Assembly (NCBI RefSeq): GCF_027580225.2
Contig: NC_073337.2
Location: forward strand, 10,241,001 to 10,305,000
Length of the DNA: 64,000 bases
DNA from: Misgurnus anguillicaudatus
Taxonomy: Eukaryota > Chordata > Actinopteri > Cypriniformes > Cobitidae
Reading direction: 5' to 3'
Notes under the pieces: model-generated
Seen by the model: only the letters and a program-made list of their open reading frames with translations
The model's database searches: none
Told to the model about the DNA's origin: nothing
Shown: positions 33,977 to 46,390 of the stretch, in pieces
How the letters are laid out: each line of letters opens with the position of its first letter
Numbering within the stretch: the stretch's first letter is position 1
Made by a program: the position numbers and the translations under genes

Positions 33977-34457
33977 AATTTGACTCACATGAGTTTTTGT
34001 TGTTGTTGTTGGTTTGTTTGCTCTTGATATAATCGCATCTCATGTGCACGTAGAGAATCTCACAGGTTGCTCTTTCAAAGTTCAGGAGATTTTAACCCTT
34101 AAGGTTGTTGAGGCCATTTTTTTTTATGTCTTAATTTGGCCACAACTTTCTCTGTGTTTCATCAAATGGAATAATTTTTGGTGACACATCTTATATTTAC
34201 ACATATTTTGAGAAAATGCTTTGAAATTTTTCAAAAACTCAACAATATACCGTGGGCAAATTAACTACCCTTTCGGGTTGTTCGTGTACCAAAAATAAAA
34301 TGGGTGTAAAAATGTATCGGATGAATATTTTTTCAATTTTTTCATAAATCTGTTAATCACCCTCAAAACTGATCAAAACCACCAAATGCTTAAAACATTT
34401 CCATGATTTTAACTCTTTAATTGCCAAGTTCATAAGTGGTGTCACCACTGTTTTGTT
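33977..34457. other. AT-rich sequence, no gene seen
   Basis: A GTT tract lies near 34,000. No element ends or coding features recognised. Confidence 0.4.
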
Positions 34458-34633
34458 GACAGTACCATTTCAAAAAGGTACACCTTTGTACCCAAAAAGT
34501 GCATATTAGTACTTCAAAGAAACATATTGGCAGTTCAAATATATATATTTGTACCTAAATGGTACATATTAGGACCTTTTTCAAAGGGTATTGCCCCAGT
34601 GACAGCTTTGTACCTTTTATTTTTGACACTGTA
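34458..34633. mobile_element. Small MITE (ACAGT ends, GGTAC palindromes)
   Basis: GACAGTACCATTT at the left and GACACTGTAG at the right, with internal AAAGGTACACC, GTACCTAAATGGTAC and GGGTATTGCCCCAGTGACAG. This arrangement is familiar from a common fish MITE. The ends are approximate. Confidence 0.5.
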
Positions 34634-35399
34634 GGTTTTCAAAAGTAAGCTGGGTCGAGTCTCAGAAATTAGCTTAAACTTTTTTGTGAATGAAACAATT
34701 GTTGACTTACAGTGAGAGTATATAGAGCAATAACATGATTGTGTCAAAAAGCACACATTGAATGAGCAGACTTTGAGTTCTTATCAAAATCCCTGTATTT
34801 GTTTATAGACTCTGAAACCTTAGGCTGTTTAAAGATGTTGTCACTCTTGAGTAGATGCATGTGTGTTTTTCTTTTGTGCTGCAGGAGGCTAAAGCAAAAG
34901 TTTCCATTTGCATCTCATTGCTTTCTAAGAGAAACAATTAAGATTTTAAAGTGATTTTTGATTTAGAGCACTTTTAAAATGATAAATGAAAATGGCTTTA
35001 CCATCAGCTAGGAGAAAAACCGCACTTAAAACTCTTAAGCTTCTTTAGATCCATTGTGAGTGTTTGTGTAACAGTAAGATCATTACACACGTGCCTGGTT
35101 ACACTTTATTGTAAATTGAATTATTAAAGATGATGTAATGTTGTTGAAGTGATGATAATGAAAAGGGTCATTAATGTTACTCAGGAACAACCAAAGCCAG
35201 TGAGATAAGCAAAAAGCGCTATTGATTTGTGTCGATGTCAATAAAAGACCATTTTAATATGTCACAATTAATTAACAGTTAAATGCAACATTATTATAAT
35301 GCACATAATTATTATATAACACTTTTAAATACTTAATTCTATTTACCCAATCACCACATTTCAATGACAGTTATTTTCCCGATAATGACCACTCGAAAC
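34634..35399. other. No gene seen
   Basis: AT-rich, low in repeats. No element ends recognised. Confidence 0.4.
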
Positions 35400-35743
35400 T
35401 AGATATGGACCGATTTTAAATTTTGTCACAGATAGACCATTATTTAAATGATAGTTTGCTGTATATTAACTTGCATTATTTTTAAGATACATTTTTGTGA
35501 ATGTTATTCATTCATATAATGACCACTAATATTAAACATTAAACAAGTAATGTTTCTTTTTATATTTTCTATACTCGGAGTCGGAGCTCAAATTCATTGC
35601 ATTTTCCTATTCTTTTTTAATTATGAGAATCCACCGACCATGACTACTGACTGTTTTTAAAATATTGGCCAATAGGCGATAGTGAGAAAAATTGCTTTTA
35701 TCATCCGATACTGATCATTAGCCAATATATTGGTGCATCTCTA
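35400..35743. mobile_element. hAT element with imperfect 8-bp duplication
   Basis: It starts TAGATATGGACCGATTTT. The reverse complement of the right end is TAGAGATGCACCAATATA. The flanks CTCGAAAC and CTTAAAAC agree at six of eight positions. There is no coding sequence. Confidence 0.55.
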
Positions 35744-35949
35744 CTTAAAACTAATAATTTACGGTTATCTGGGTACTGCAAGTTATGTTTATGGGTTCAC
35801 ATAAATTCAATATAAATATGCATAATTTATAACATTGATGAGATTTTACTTACAAACGATTACACCAAATGCATGTTTGTCTTGTTTGGCTTAAAGTTGT
35901 TAGAAAAAGTGTTTTCCTCGCAGAAGGTTTGCATTTTTAATAAATGAGC

Positions 35950-35962
35950 TAATATATATATG

Positions 35963-36031
<69 letters not shown>
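35950..36031. repeat. (AT)n microsatellite
   Basis: A long AT run, broken once near 35,961, directly left of a hAT element. Confidence 0.9.
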
Positions 36032-36035
<4 letters not shown>

Positions 36036-37231
36036 AGGGGTGGAACGGTACACAGAAGTCCCGGTTCGGTTCGTACCTCGGTTCAGGCGCCACGGTTCGA
36101 TTCACTTTTCGGTACAATGGAGGGAAAAGCAAAACAAAAATGAGGAAGGCATTTTTTTAGTACTTAAGCTAATCTTAAAAACGTAGGTGTCCTTATCAGT
36201 GTTATTTTGAGATGTCATGAATATGAACTGAAATGCATTTAACATACTATCTCGTATTTCAAAAATGTATACCACTTGAAGTAATCTTGTACTCATCTTT
36301 CATACAAATATGGGTTCAAATGTATTAGAAGTATTACCTAAATACATTTTAAAATTAATTTTTATTTCATATCAATGTACTAAAGAACAAAAACATAGGC
36401 TTGTAGGATGAATTAATAGGTGTGTACGACTTCACGAGGCGCTGCAAGAAACGACAAGTGGATGACGTCAGATTAACGCGAGAGCGATTTGAAATCAGCC
36501 TCCTCCGCAAGATTTCTCGAGGTACTCTAACGCTGATGGCGCTGCGTAAAGTTGAGCACGCTTAAAATGAAAGCAGCTGAACTCGACAGAACTGCCCTGC
36601 GTATGCCTGTTGTATATAGCAGGACAATTTATCTCCTACTTCTCAGCGTGAGAAATACAAAGTGTGGCGTTTGAACTGACTGAAATGCGTGTGTGTCAAG
36701 GTGAATGTGTGAGACTTGAGAGCCCTGATTAGATGTATTTCCACTCACATACCTAACAACTGCTGAACAACGCCGACGCACTGTCCTCGTCTTTTCCACC
36801 AATCTCTCGCCTGTACTATTGTAACTGACTGGAAAACTGAAGTTTTGCCAAACTTGCGATCTTAAAGAGGCTGGCGGAGCGTCTAACTCTTGCCATCCTC
36901 GCTATCGCTGCTCACTAACTGACTGGACCGGCGTCGACATGACAAAAAAAATGCAGAGTGCCAAAGAATGTAGACGGGCTCTGATAGAGCGCATACATAG
37001 GCGGAGCTCGGATGCATCGGCGCCAATCAGAGCTTCAGAGCTAAAGCGGGGCAACAGATTAGCTGTCCATAAAGAACCCGCGTATCTAACAGTAGTTCCG
37101 CATTACATTAATTATTTTGCATGCAAGTTATTTTATTTTCATACCGTGTATTCTCCGTTTAAAATCATGCACCGAACCATGACCCCCGTACCGATTTGGT
37201 TCGAAACGAATACATGTATTGTTCCACCCCT
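36036..37231. mobile_element. hAT element (AGGGGTGGAAC ends)
   Basis: AGGGGTGGAACGGTACAC at the left and the reverse complement of the right end, AGGGGTGGAACAATACAT, form the inverted repeat. Subterminal CGGTTCGGTTCG and GGTTCGAAAC words fit the same family. AT-rich flanks make the duplication ambiguous. The 113-codon frame across the right end is not a gene. Confidence 0.7.
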
Positions 37232-37927
37232 TTATATATATATAAATGAGTGTCTAAATATTTACTTTTGTGGTAAATAGCCTTGTAATAATAAGGGAGA
37301 TTATGTACAGAAGCCGGGATGCTACCTCAAATAAATTCCTTTTAAAGTGATCCAAGACCCTTTGCTTTATGTTGGGGATTTATACTGCGATAACAACCGG
37401 TTGCCGTATACATTGTCCCTCACATTTTCTTATATGTGGTTTCTATTGCTCATTTATAAAGCGACTCAAGGCTGTGCTATATGCAGGGCTTTAATCCAGA
37501 TTTTTTTTCCCATTCCGAACAGAAACAGTATTTTAATGTTTCCAGTTTTCAGTTAAACTCTAAAATTGACGTTTCTGAACCGGTTAGAACAAAAAAATAA
37601 AGTTCCCTAACTGGTTAATAACGTTTCATGGCAGCTGTGGGAAATACAAATAAGTAGGCTGATCATTAGGACATTAAACTTAAATTATTAGTCTACATAA
37701 TTTTCCTTAAGTCTCTATCTGGTCATCAAACATTAAAAAAGGCTACATTATGCAAAAATTCTGCCTCGAAGCCTCGTTAAATTCCTATGACGCGAACTAC
37801 ACGCGCCGAGATCTGATTCACACGGATCGTTGTTCAATGTTCAGGAAGCACATCATAGCGCGTGGTACATTTTGAATTTAGTTGGCGCGATGGCGGAGCG
37901 AATATGTCCATAAACGGCAGAGAGAGA

Positions 37928-38009
37928 ATGTCTAAAGTTTGGGATCGTTACATTCAGCATCTGAACCGAAAATATCCACTGCTGTTTCACCAAGCGTCGA
38001 TGAAACAAG
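37928..38009 (+). other. Exon-like stretch inside the hAT element
   Basis: From an ATG at 37,928 the frame reads MSKVWDRYIQHLNRKYPLLF and on to a donor-like AAG|GTAACG at 38,009/38,010. It could be a short first exon of a transposase: the Ser-x-Val-Trp start is common in hAT proteins. No zinc-binding residues are visible in this stretch and no second exon was found, so the function is unknown. Confidence 0.25.
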
Positions 38010-38744
38010 GTAACGTAGCTTCCGCTGATTTTAATCCCATTCTGTATTTGTAGCGATGTCGTTATGCGGTTTGACTAGATATGATGTTTAGCTTTGATGT
38101 TTTTAAGTAGTAAACGTATTCACGTTCAATTGCAGGAGAGTATAGCTTAAAAAAGAACCCCTTCACACACACGCATGCACTTAACAGGTGTGTGTACCAA
38201 AAAACGGCACCACAGTGCAATCATATATGGGCAACTTGTAATCTGACATATTTTGTTCAATAATAATAATCTTTGTCTTATTGGAGTTTAGCATAAGTTA
38301 TTCTCTCTCACACGAGTCAGACCGATCGCGCAATGCATCACATATGCTTAAACTTTTATGTAGCGACGCAACAATAATTTCAGCTGCATGCATTCACTGT
38401 ATACAACGGGACGTGATGATGTGATTTTTCGAACGGATTCTTAACCTAAAATGCACCGCAATGCAAGTGATGCAAACCAAATGCAGCGTTCTATTGAAAA
38501 GGAATGTATTTATTTCTGCCGTACCAAAATGCAATGAAGCAACTGAACGTCTGACTGGGGTGTCACTCTTCCTCACGCACAGAATGCGTTAACACATGTG
38601 TAAAAATTGAAATAAATAGGCTTATTTTTTGGAGCCAAATACCTCTGTTTTTTAAGAAATAAAAGCCAAATGCTTGAACATTTTACAGCCACGTCATTTT
38701 CGTTATGCATTATTTGTTTTGGTTGTTTAAAAACACATAAAAAA

Positions 38745-38826
38745 TTTTTATCCGATTACTCGATTAATCGATCGATTTAGTGCTAGATTAATCGATTACA
38801 AAAAGAATCGATAGCTGCAGCCCTAA
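38745..38826. mobile_element. Right end of a second hAT element (CGATTAATCG type)
   Basis: CGATTAATCGATCG words end in GATAGCTGCAGCCCTAA. The reverse complement starts TTAGGGCTGCAGCTATCG, a familiar fish hAT terminus. The left end was not found. It lies inside the hAT at 37,484-39,520. Confidence 0.55.
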
Positions 38827-39528
38827 TTTTAATGGACTACAGTATGAGACACAGTAGCACAACTCTCTCTCAAGTTTATACATCAACTGATCTTTGAAGG
38901 GCATAGGGATAATCACGTTTGATTGGAGTCGGACCAGCCACATTCAACTGCATGTGTGTCTGTGCCTAAAGAAAATTGCTCACTTTAGCGCCTTTTTGCG
39001 GTTAAATTGTTTAAAATCACTTAAGTGTTAACATTTGTAAGCCTTTGAAACACGTGCAAACGATCAACTTTCAACCTATTTAAATTTGCGTATTAATCCG
39101 CGAAACGCATAAGAGCCAAACCGTGGGTCGTGATCTGTACGATCAACGATCAACTGCAATCAGTTACACCACTAATTAGTATTAAAAAAACATCTTGAGA
39201 TACTTGGCAGGCTACAATATTTACCTCTTATGATTGAGCATTAGAGACTTGGGCTTGAGTAGGCTATTTGCTGGTGGCAAGCTTCTCATTTCTCCGATGA
39301 GTCAACTACGACCGGAAATAAACTTCACCGAGTCATTTTGCACAAAAATCTTGTCGAAGAACGAAAAAAATTACGGTATTAACAGGTTACCATTATTTTA
39401 AATAAACAATTCTGTTCCTGAACATATTTTTTGAAAGTTTCTGGTTTTGTTTCTGTTCCCTGCAAAACATCAAAAGTTTCTGGATTTCGTTTTCTTTCCG
39501 TAAACCGGTTCAAAGCCTTGGCTATATG

Positions 39529-40657
39529 TGAATGTCACATAACGACAAAGCTTTTCATAACAAAAGTTATGAAACAAGTTTTCACACATTTCTGTCACTT
39601 ATTTTTGAATTAAGTTTTTCTTGTAATAAAATGCAATCATTTATGTTTTCAAAGGATTTATGCATTCAGTTTTATGCATGGTACAAAGTTTTCAAGATAG
39701 AAAAACTGTCACTTTTAATAGAACCAGCTCCAGAGACATCAGATGCCACAGGGACTGTGTATGTGTACATCAGATCATTATATAGAGGGAATTGTGACCA
39801 TACGGTGAGGTGGACAGCAGTGATGTGTCCGCTGTCTGTAATCTCACTGCTAATAGGCTGATGTCCACTAATAGCCGATGCAGTGGAGCAGAATAAGTGT
39901 TTAATAGGGGTGTTGTAGGCTGACTGACTCATACAGTACATGCTCACCCTGGGCTTTAGAGCTCATCGGGTGGGAACATAATGCACATCTAATCTTAAGA
40001 GCCTCTACAGCGTATACAGACAATAATAGAGACCTCGCTCGAACGTTACGGCCCGCATTGATTTTTTATTGTCTCTCTCTTTTAACACAAAACCTCTCTC
40101 AGGCCCCAGAGTCATTACAGCTGTCAGCATCACACACCCAATTAAAGAGCCGGACCGTATGAGATAACAGACCACCCACCTCTGGGGAAATTATGGATTA
40201 TATCCAATCAGTTTGGGTGTTTATATCATCAATACCTGGAGCACATAAATACTTTATGATCATTTATGGTTAAAGGGGAAATCTGGCGTTGTTTACGTAC
40301 TCTCAAGTGATATGCAAATGATTACACTAAACTGCAATGCTCTTGGGTCTCCAAAACTACAAAACCACCAAAGTGGCATTTAAAGTAGGGGTTTAATGGT
40401 ATTTTATGCATTCTGACTTATTAACACAGTTTAAGAGTTGATTTTCTTATGATAAACATAGGCAAAGTGTCAAAAAAGCAGTTGGATGTGTGACAGAGTA
40501 TTTCTGTGCCTAATGCAACCTTATGCATCATTTCTTTTATGGGCACTTCCTCCAGAAAAGCACACCCACACGTCAATCAGCGGGAGAGTAAGAACCGAGG
40601 ACGCTAGAACAGTGCTTCCCAAACTGTGGGCCGCGGCCTCCCAGTGGGAGCTTTAAC
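39529..40657. other. Mostly non-repetitive; no gene seen
   Basis: Frames on both strands (for example 39,532-39,861) lack domains. The stretch 40,020-40,200 is of balanced composition and free of obvious repeats. CAGTGCTTCCCAAACTGTGG near 40,611 looks like a hAT end fragment. Confidence 0.35.
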
Positions 40658-40969
40658 CAGTGGCGGCTCGTGACTGCTCATTCGAGGGACGCTAAATCAA
40701 AATAAGTGTGTTGCTTGCGTTTTTAAAATATGTGTTTGTTGCGTCATGTAAACCATGCGCATCACCTGATTTGTCAAAATAAGTCCCTGATGCATACGCG
40801 TCAAAACAGGCACTTATTTTAACAAGACACGTGATGCACATAGGTTCACTCGACGCGCTGAACACATATTTTGAAAAAAAAAGGAACCACACACATGATG
40901 GGCTACATATATGTTGTGACGAACTTCGCATTGAGCACCCTTGAAAAAAGAAGTCACCGGCCACCACTG
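40658..40969. mobile_element. hAT MITE (CAGTGGYGGCYSGTGACT ends)
   Basis: CAGTGGCGGCTCGTGACTGC at the left and the reverse complement of the right end, CAGTGGTGGCCGGTGACTTC, agree at 16 of 20 positions. The flanks GCTTTAAC and GTAATAAC agree at five of eight. A related, more eroded copy ends at 29,349. Confidence 0.7.
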
Positions 40970-41052
40970 GTAATAACACTCATTCAGAGCAGTCATGCAC
41001 TTGTCTTCTGTGGTCATGTGATGGCATTGTTTAAGCAACAGACTGAAAATTG

Positions 41053-41446
41053 TAGGGATGCACGATATATCGGCCGACATATCGTTATCGGCCGATAACT
41101 GCTTATTTTTAATATTATCGGTTATCGGTCTGATAGCAAAATTAGGCCGATAAATGACAGCCGATAAATGATGGATTATTTTGGTTTGTTGAACCACTTC
41201 ACTTGCTCATTGCTGGCCATGTGGAGTTTTGATTGGTGCTTTCTGTGACATAGCACGAAGATGACACATGTTGCGGGCTTAAGAAGAGTATGCTAGTCTA
41301 GCGCAAAGACAAGATGTCCGCAGTCTGGGAGATTTTCATTGTGAAATTAATATGAATATTTATCGGCCTCTATATATTGGTTATCGCCCCCCCAAATATA
41401 AAGAGTTATCGGTATCGGCCAAAATTTCCATATCGGTGCATCCCTA
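41053..41446 (+). mobile_element. hAT element with perfect 8-bp duplication
   Basis: GAAAATTG lies outside both ends (41,045-41,052 and 41,447-41,454). The left end is TAGGGATGCACGATATATCG and the right end ATATCGGTGCATCCCTA. An internal ATGTCCGCAGTCTGGGAG reads MSAVWEIF, probably the residue of a transposase start. It is an internally deleted copy. Confidence 0.85.
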
Positions 41447-41454
41447 GAAAATTG

Positions 41455-43183
41455 TTATCCATCAGATGTAATTCTCAGCCGTCGTATGAATCATCCTTTC
41501 CCTCGACCAGACAACAGGGCTTAGGCATATGCAACAAACTATGTGAAACTACTGTATATTGTTTTATAGAGCTTATGCATCCTTTAACTTTTTAGATTTT
41601 CAAAGTGTTAATGTCCTGTACAATTCCTTCTTATTTTCTGCTCCACGGATGTCAAAAAAGGTGTTTGGAAAGATGAGAGTGATAAATTCTTTATTTTTGG
41701 GCAAACTATTCCTTCAAATCTGACCCTCCTTCAGAGATTAGATGTTAGAAATAGCATCATATTTTTTTCTTTAGTTTGAAGTGAAAAGATGCACAGTGAC
41801 TCTAATCTCAGATTATGAGATCTCATCCTGTAATCTGGATTAAAGCAGAGCTGTGTTGGTTGATATCTCTTCAAACAGATGGCATGTGAGGAAGAGGAGG
41901 GTTTTAGAAACCTTCAGAGTTAATTACAGACACTACAGAAACACCACTACAGTTATTTACAGACAAACACGGAGCCGTAAATAAAGCTTCTCCAGCGCAC
42001 CAGATAAATGACTGTGGTCATGAGTTTGGGTCAGAACCGCCTCCCACCGCTACGCCCGCTTTCTCTTCACTTCACACCTATCTCTGTTTTAAGAGTTCTG
42101 ATGTAGAGCTGAAGTTAGAAGAACCTGCTGTTGGATTCGAACAATGACCTCATATTCTGTGTGTGTGTGTGTGTGTTACTGATCTGAGATCTGAGCCGTT
42201 TCAAAGCCTGTTGCCCCACAGAGATGGATGTTCTTTAAAGAACCCACCCACTCTCTCTCTTTCTTCTTCTTCTTCTTCACATTCTCCAAGTGCAGAGCAA
42301 AAATAACACAACTCCTCCATTAATGTCCACCCTCCTAAATACAGAATACAGAAACTAACAAAGCAAGTACCAAAAGAGTACCACAGCAATACTATGCTTG
42401 TTTGGAGAGGTGTCAGGATAACACTGTGCCTTTGGAAATCTTTAATGGTAGTAGCACGGAAAACCGTTTTGTCTATTTCCATATGCAGTTAAAGGCTATT
42501 GAATGTTTGATAGCACCCTGTGTTGAGATGAATAGTAGTGCTAACAGGTCCTGATAGCTCTCTTCTATGCATTCAGATATGCATTTGTGTGGTTAAAGCT
42601 AAATATAAATGTAATGGCAAAATAACATCTGTGAGGTTTGTGTGTGAATTCGCTGCAGTAGACCAGTGTTTCTGTTCACTAGATCTGTTCGCTATGCAAT
42701 AAAAAATAATGCAGGTGAGCCAACAAACAGTCTGACAAGCTCAATAAACATTAATATGGGCTGAATTTCTCTTCTTTATCTCAGCTATTTCTGGATTTCA
42801 TTGCTATTACTCTCAATGCCATTACTTTGTTCTTCATTGATTCTGGAGGCTTTCTGATGAAAATTGGCCTCAAGCCGACTGTTTCTGCTTGCTTTAAGAA
42901 AACTGTCTGAGGCCTCTATGATGATCCTTAAAGTCATCTCTTAAAGTGTTGCTATAGATAGGTTATAGGATGTTAAACACAGAGACTTTAGAAACAGATG
43001 ATGACTGTAGAAAGCAATGATACAAATTCACTGAATGCCAAAGTAGCCAAAGTAAACAATGAACGCTTGCTGTATAAACTCTGTTACTTATCTAGCATCT
43101 GTGTTAATATAAATTTATTACACGGCACTCTAAAATGCTTGATTCTGATTGGCCAGTCGCGACATTCCAAGGTACAGTATGTT
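41455..43183. other. No gene seen
   Basis: Non-repetitive or unrecognised. A CTT/GAA-rich tract near 42,258-42,280 gives an acidic minus-strand frame that is low-complexity. A GT run lies near 42,162. Confidence 0.35.
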
Positions 43184-44219
43184 TTCAGGTAAACAAGTTA
43201 CAGCTGGTTCAAAACGCCGCCGCAAGAGTGCTTACTCGATCTAAAATGTATGACCACATAAGTCAAATTCTGGCATCTTTACACTGGCTACCAGTTAAAT
43301 ATCGCATACAATTTAAAATATTACTAATCACCTACTAAGCCTTAAATGGCCTAGCACACTTGTATATTAAAAAATGACTATCAGAATACAATCCATCACG
43401 TACACTGCGATCACAAAATTCTGGCCACTTTATTATCCCTAGCGTATCAAAAGTGTCTAAAGGTGGTAGATCCTTTTCCTACTTAGCCCTTAAGTTCTGG
43501 AATGATTTACCAAATAATGATCGAGTATCAGACACAGTCGATCAATTTAAATCTAAACTTAAGACATTCTTCTTTAACAAAGCATTCACATAAAATGTCC
43601 AGGAAATGTACTTATCCCGCAATAGTTTGTCTAAAACATCACATAACTCAACTGGGTAATATACTTATGCCGCAATAGTTAGCCTGTCTGGAACCGAGCT
43701 GATTTAAACCACAATACTGTATGACACTTGCATTACATGTGAATGGCCCCTGTGCTAATAGGATTCTGTTTCTCTCTCCTTGTCTCGTTCTTGACCCCGA
43801 GGACAATGAGAGAAACAGACCCAGTTCCTGCTGCTGTAAAGGTCATCACACCACTGATCTACTGACGTCCTTCAACGTGATGCCTAGTCGATGCCTGAAC
43901 ACTGGCGGATCCAGTTTAATTCGCTTACCCGTTCACATACCCTGATAGTATTTTATATATATAAATATACATGTATCTCTCTCAGGGGTTTTTCTCCTCT
44001 TAGGAGTTTTCCCCCTGGACTAGCCAGAAGGGTTTTTCTCCTAGGTTTTTTTTTCATCCCCTGGAGAGTTCGCCATCTTTGGCTTAACTTACTACTTTAT
44101 TGTATACGTTATATTACTATTACGCTCACTAATTATGCTTTTCCTACATCTATTAATGTAAAGCTGCTTTGAAACAATTAACTCTTATGAAAGCGCTATA
44201 TAAATAAAATTGAATTGAA
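43184..44219 (+). mobile_element. 3' end of an L2-like LINE (5'-truncated)
   Basis: A 5'-truncated copy with a degraded reverse-transcriptase C-terminus, followed by about 600 bp of 3' UTR. It ends in AAAGCGCTATATAAATAAAA and TTGAATTGAA, the tail typical of fish L2 elements. The truncation and tail orientation fit target-primed reverse transcription on the + strand. Confidence 0.8.
43190..43593 (+). pseudogene. LINE ORF2 C-terminus relic
   Basis: One frame reads LVQNAAARVLTRSKMYDHIS, then LHWLPV, YRIQFKILL, LNGLA, PSRTLRSQN, GRSFSYLALKFWNDLP and FKSKLKTFFF, ending in TAA at 43,591-43,593. These are the hallmarks of the C-terminal part of L2/CR1-type reverse transcriptases. In-frame stops at 43,336 and near 43,375 show it is dead. 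Only the region after the catalytic YxDD motif remains. Confidence 0.8.
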
Positions 44220-45187
44220 GTGAATTTAATTTTTCCAAGATAACAACCGCCTGAAACTAATAACACACTAGTAACCTGGATGCTGCAAATCATTTTGACA
44301 GGTACAGTTGAATATTACACAAAAATTAAATATGAATGTATTTTAATAGCCTATATTTAACATTATATTTACAAATGATTAAACTACATAATGTATTCGT
44401 GACATTTGAACATCTTTTCTTATCTTAAAAGCGAAATTAAACGTGTTTTTCTTGCAGAAGGTCTGCATTTATTAAAAATTAACAAATAAAATATTTCAAA
44501 TCAATATTTAATATGTAATAAGTAGGATAATGTGATAATGCATTAAGCATGAAAGCAGGTGTAATCATTCGTCTAAAACGTATGCTTACTTACCTAACAT
44601 TGATGTAATTAACACAGATGTCGTATAGAAGTAGCTCAGTTTCTCAGCTCAACTTTGCGCGTTGAAAGTTTGTTTCATACGGACCTTCATTTTCGCTAAT
44701 TAACCCTCTTGGAATGAGACAGGAAGAGGATGAAAGCCTTAAATGTCACCCTGTTTTAGATATGGAGAGGTGAGTATGTGTGGGTGGGGCTGCTAACGAT
44801 AGAGTCATTGGTCTATTTTGGATGTAATTGCTTTGTTCATGCACCTGCTTCCAACTGCACCATCTGTCATCCGCCCGAGAAAAACTCACAAGACAATCTC
44901 AACACAGTATATCTAAATTATGATGCTGAGAATCATGATCTGAACTACAGACGTGACAAGAACGTCCCTGCATTCAATAAGAATAGATGTATCTATTAAT
45001 AGAGCCAATAACTGTCGGACTGGTTCATTGAGTAGGTGTCTGAATGGAATGCTTTCCTGGTGCCCAATGTGGACTATACACTGTGTACTCTGTACTAATC
45101 CATATTTAAAATATGCCGTTGACTGTAAACTGTTTATATGCAGGTATCAAACAAAGAACGATACATTGTTGTCACACGATGTCAATA
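44220..45187. other. No gene seen
   Basis: AT-rich sequence with short frames only. No element ends recognised. Confidence 0.4.
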
Positions 45188-46145
45188 GCTGGGTTTTCAT
45201 CCAAACGTGAAGCGAATCTTTTTGAAATACGCAAAAAAGAAAAAAACAAATGCGAATTAGCTACATTTCCATCAAGTTGTTTGAGCGAATGGCGGTGGTA
45301 TTGGGTAACCTGTTAACCAACAGTAAACAAAACAAGGTACGCATGAAAAATAGAGACAGGGCTGCATGTAGTCACAATGGGGCAAGTTATTAATGTATTT
45401 GCGTGCAGCTTGTAATTGCCAAACTGAATGCTAGGCATAGAAGAAGGAATGCAGACTTTTTATGAAGGCAGTAGCAGCAAGGGAACTGCGATTACGTCGA
45501 GCCCCATACAGGGCTGGGTATTGGCAAGGGCCTCACGATAGGATACAATACATTTTTTTTTAACTTTTATTTTAAAGGCAAAGTGCTTCCACAACACGTC
45601 GGCTTTGAAAGCTGCAGGTGTTTTTTAATTTTCTGCCATTTTCTCACTCCCACTAACTTCTGAGACATTGGCCGAATGGCCGTATATGATAGACAACTGG
45701 ACAGCGACAACTACAGCAGGGGCGGAGGAGGTCGTTTGACGCACACAGAGGGATTTTATGTTTTTTTTTTTTAAATCGATAATAGAGATTGAAATATTGA
45801 TACGATATAGTGGGAAAATTTATCACGATGGTTAGCTGTATCGATATTTTTGCACAGCCCTAGCCCCATTTATGGTAAAGACAACTCCAGCTGAAATAGC
45901 CATACGATCAGTCCCGTGGGTTTAATGTTCACTACGTCAGAATGAATTCGGCAAATGCATTTCCATCTCCCATTTTTCGCATTTACTCTTTTTCGCATAA
46001 ATCAAAAACCACCTCAAGCGAGCGTAAAAACTTTTTTTGCAAATCAAGGGATTTTTAATCGAAATTTGGTGTTTCCATCACTTGTTTTCGATGTGATACT
46101 TCAAAATGCACATAAAATCATGGTGATGGAAACATGTCAAGAAGT
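45188..46145. mobile_element. Putative MITE split by a hAT insertion
   Basis: GGGTTTTCATCCAAACG with CGAAT/CGCAAAAA words at the left, and CGCATTTACTCTTTTTCGCA through GTGATGGAAACATG at the right, look like two ends of one element. A 354-bp hAT at 45,509-45,862 lies inside. The terminal match is only about eight of ten bases, so the borders are uncertain. Confidence 0.35.
45509..45862. mobile_element. hAT MITE with near-perfect 8-bp duplication
   Basis: The flanks GCCCCATA (45,501-45,508) and GCCCCATT (45,863-45,870) agree at seven of eight positions. It starts CAGGGCTGGGTATTGG and ends TTTTTGCACAGCCCTA. A truncated copy of the same element lies at 27,468-27,796. No transposase frame. Confidence 0.8.
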
Positions 46146-46202
46146 GGAAGTCAAGTCCATTGCATATGTTGGTTATCCAGGTTTTCCATGATTGTGTCCG
46201 AA

Positions 46203-46390
46203 ACATAGACTGTAAAAAAATAAGGACGTAGCGTTCGTGACGTCACTCATAGCTTTGTAAAGAGCATTTTTGAAACCCAAAGTTGGCGGAGCCGCTTTGG
46301 CAGTGCATCATCATGCTTCACTCACAGATAACAGAGAATGGGCAGAGAGGTGGGATGTGGGTGAAGCTGAGGTGACTGGTTGCTGAGTTA
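46203..46390 (+). repeat. Dispersed repeat family E, copy 1 (partial)
   Basis: GACTGTAAAAAAATAAGGAC and CGTGACGTCACTCATAG through GGGATGTGGGTGAAG parallels the stretch at 49,575-49,705. It is cut at its right by the TTA-flanked insertion that follows. Confidence 0.5.

Larger units (their letters stand above)
37484..39520 (+). mobile_element. hAT element with perfect 8-bp duplication
   Basis: GCTATATG lies immediately outside both ends (37,476-37,483 and 39,521-39,528). The ends are CAGGGCTTTAATCCAG and, in reverse complement, CAAGGCTTTGAACCGG (12 of 16). Subterminal GAACCGGTT/AACCGGTTC words occur at both ends. The 2.0-kb interior has one exon-like stretch and the terminus of another hAT element, so it is a degraded or internally deleted copy. 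Confidence 0.8.
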
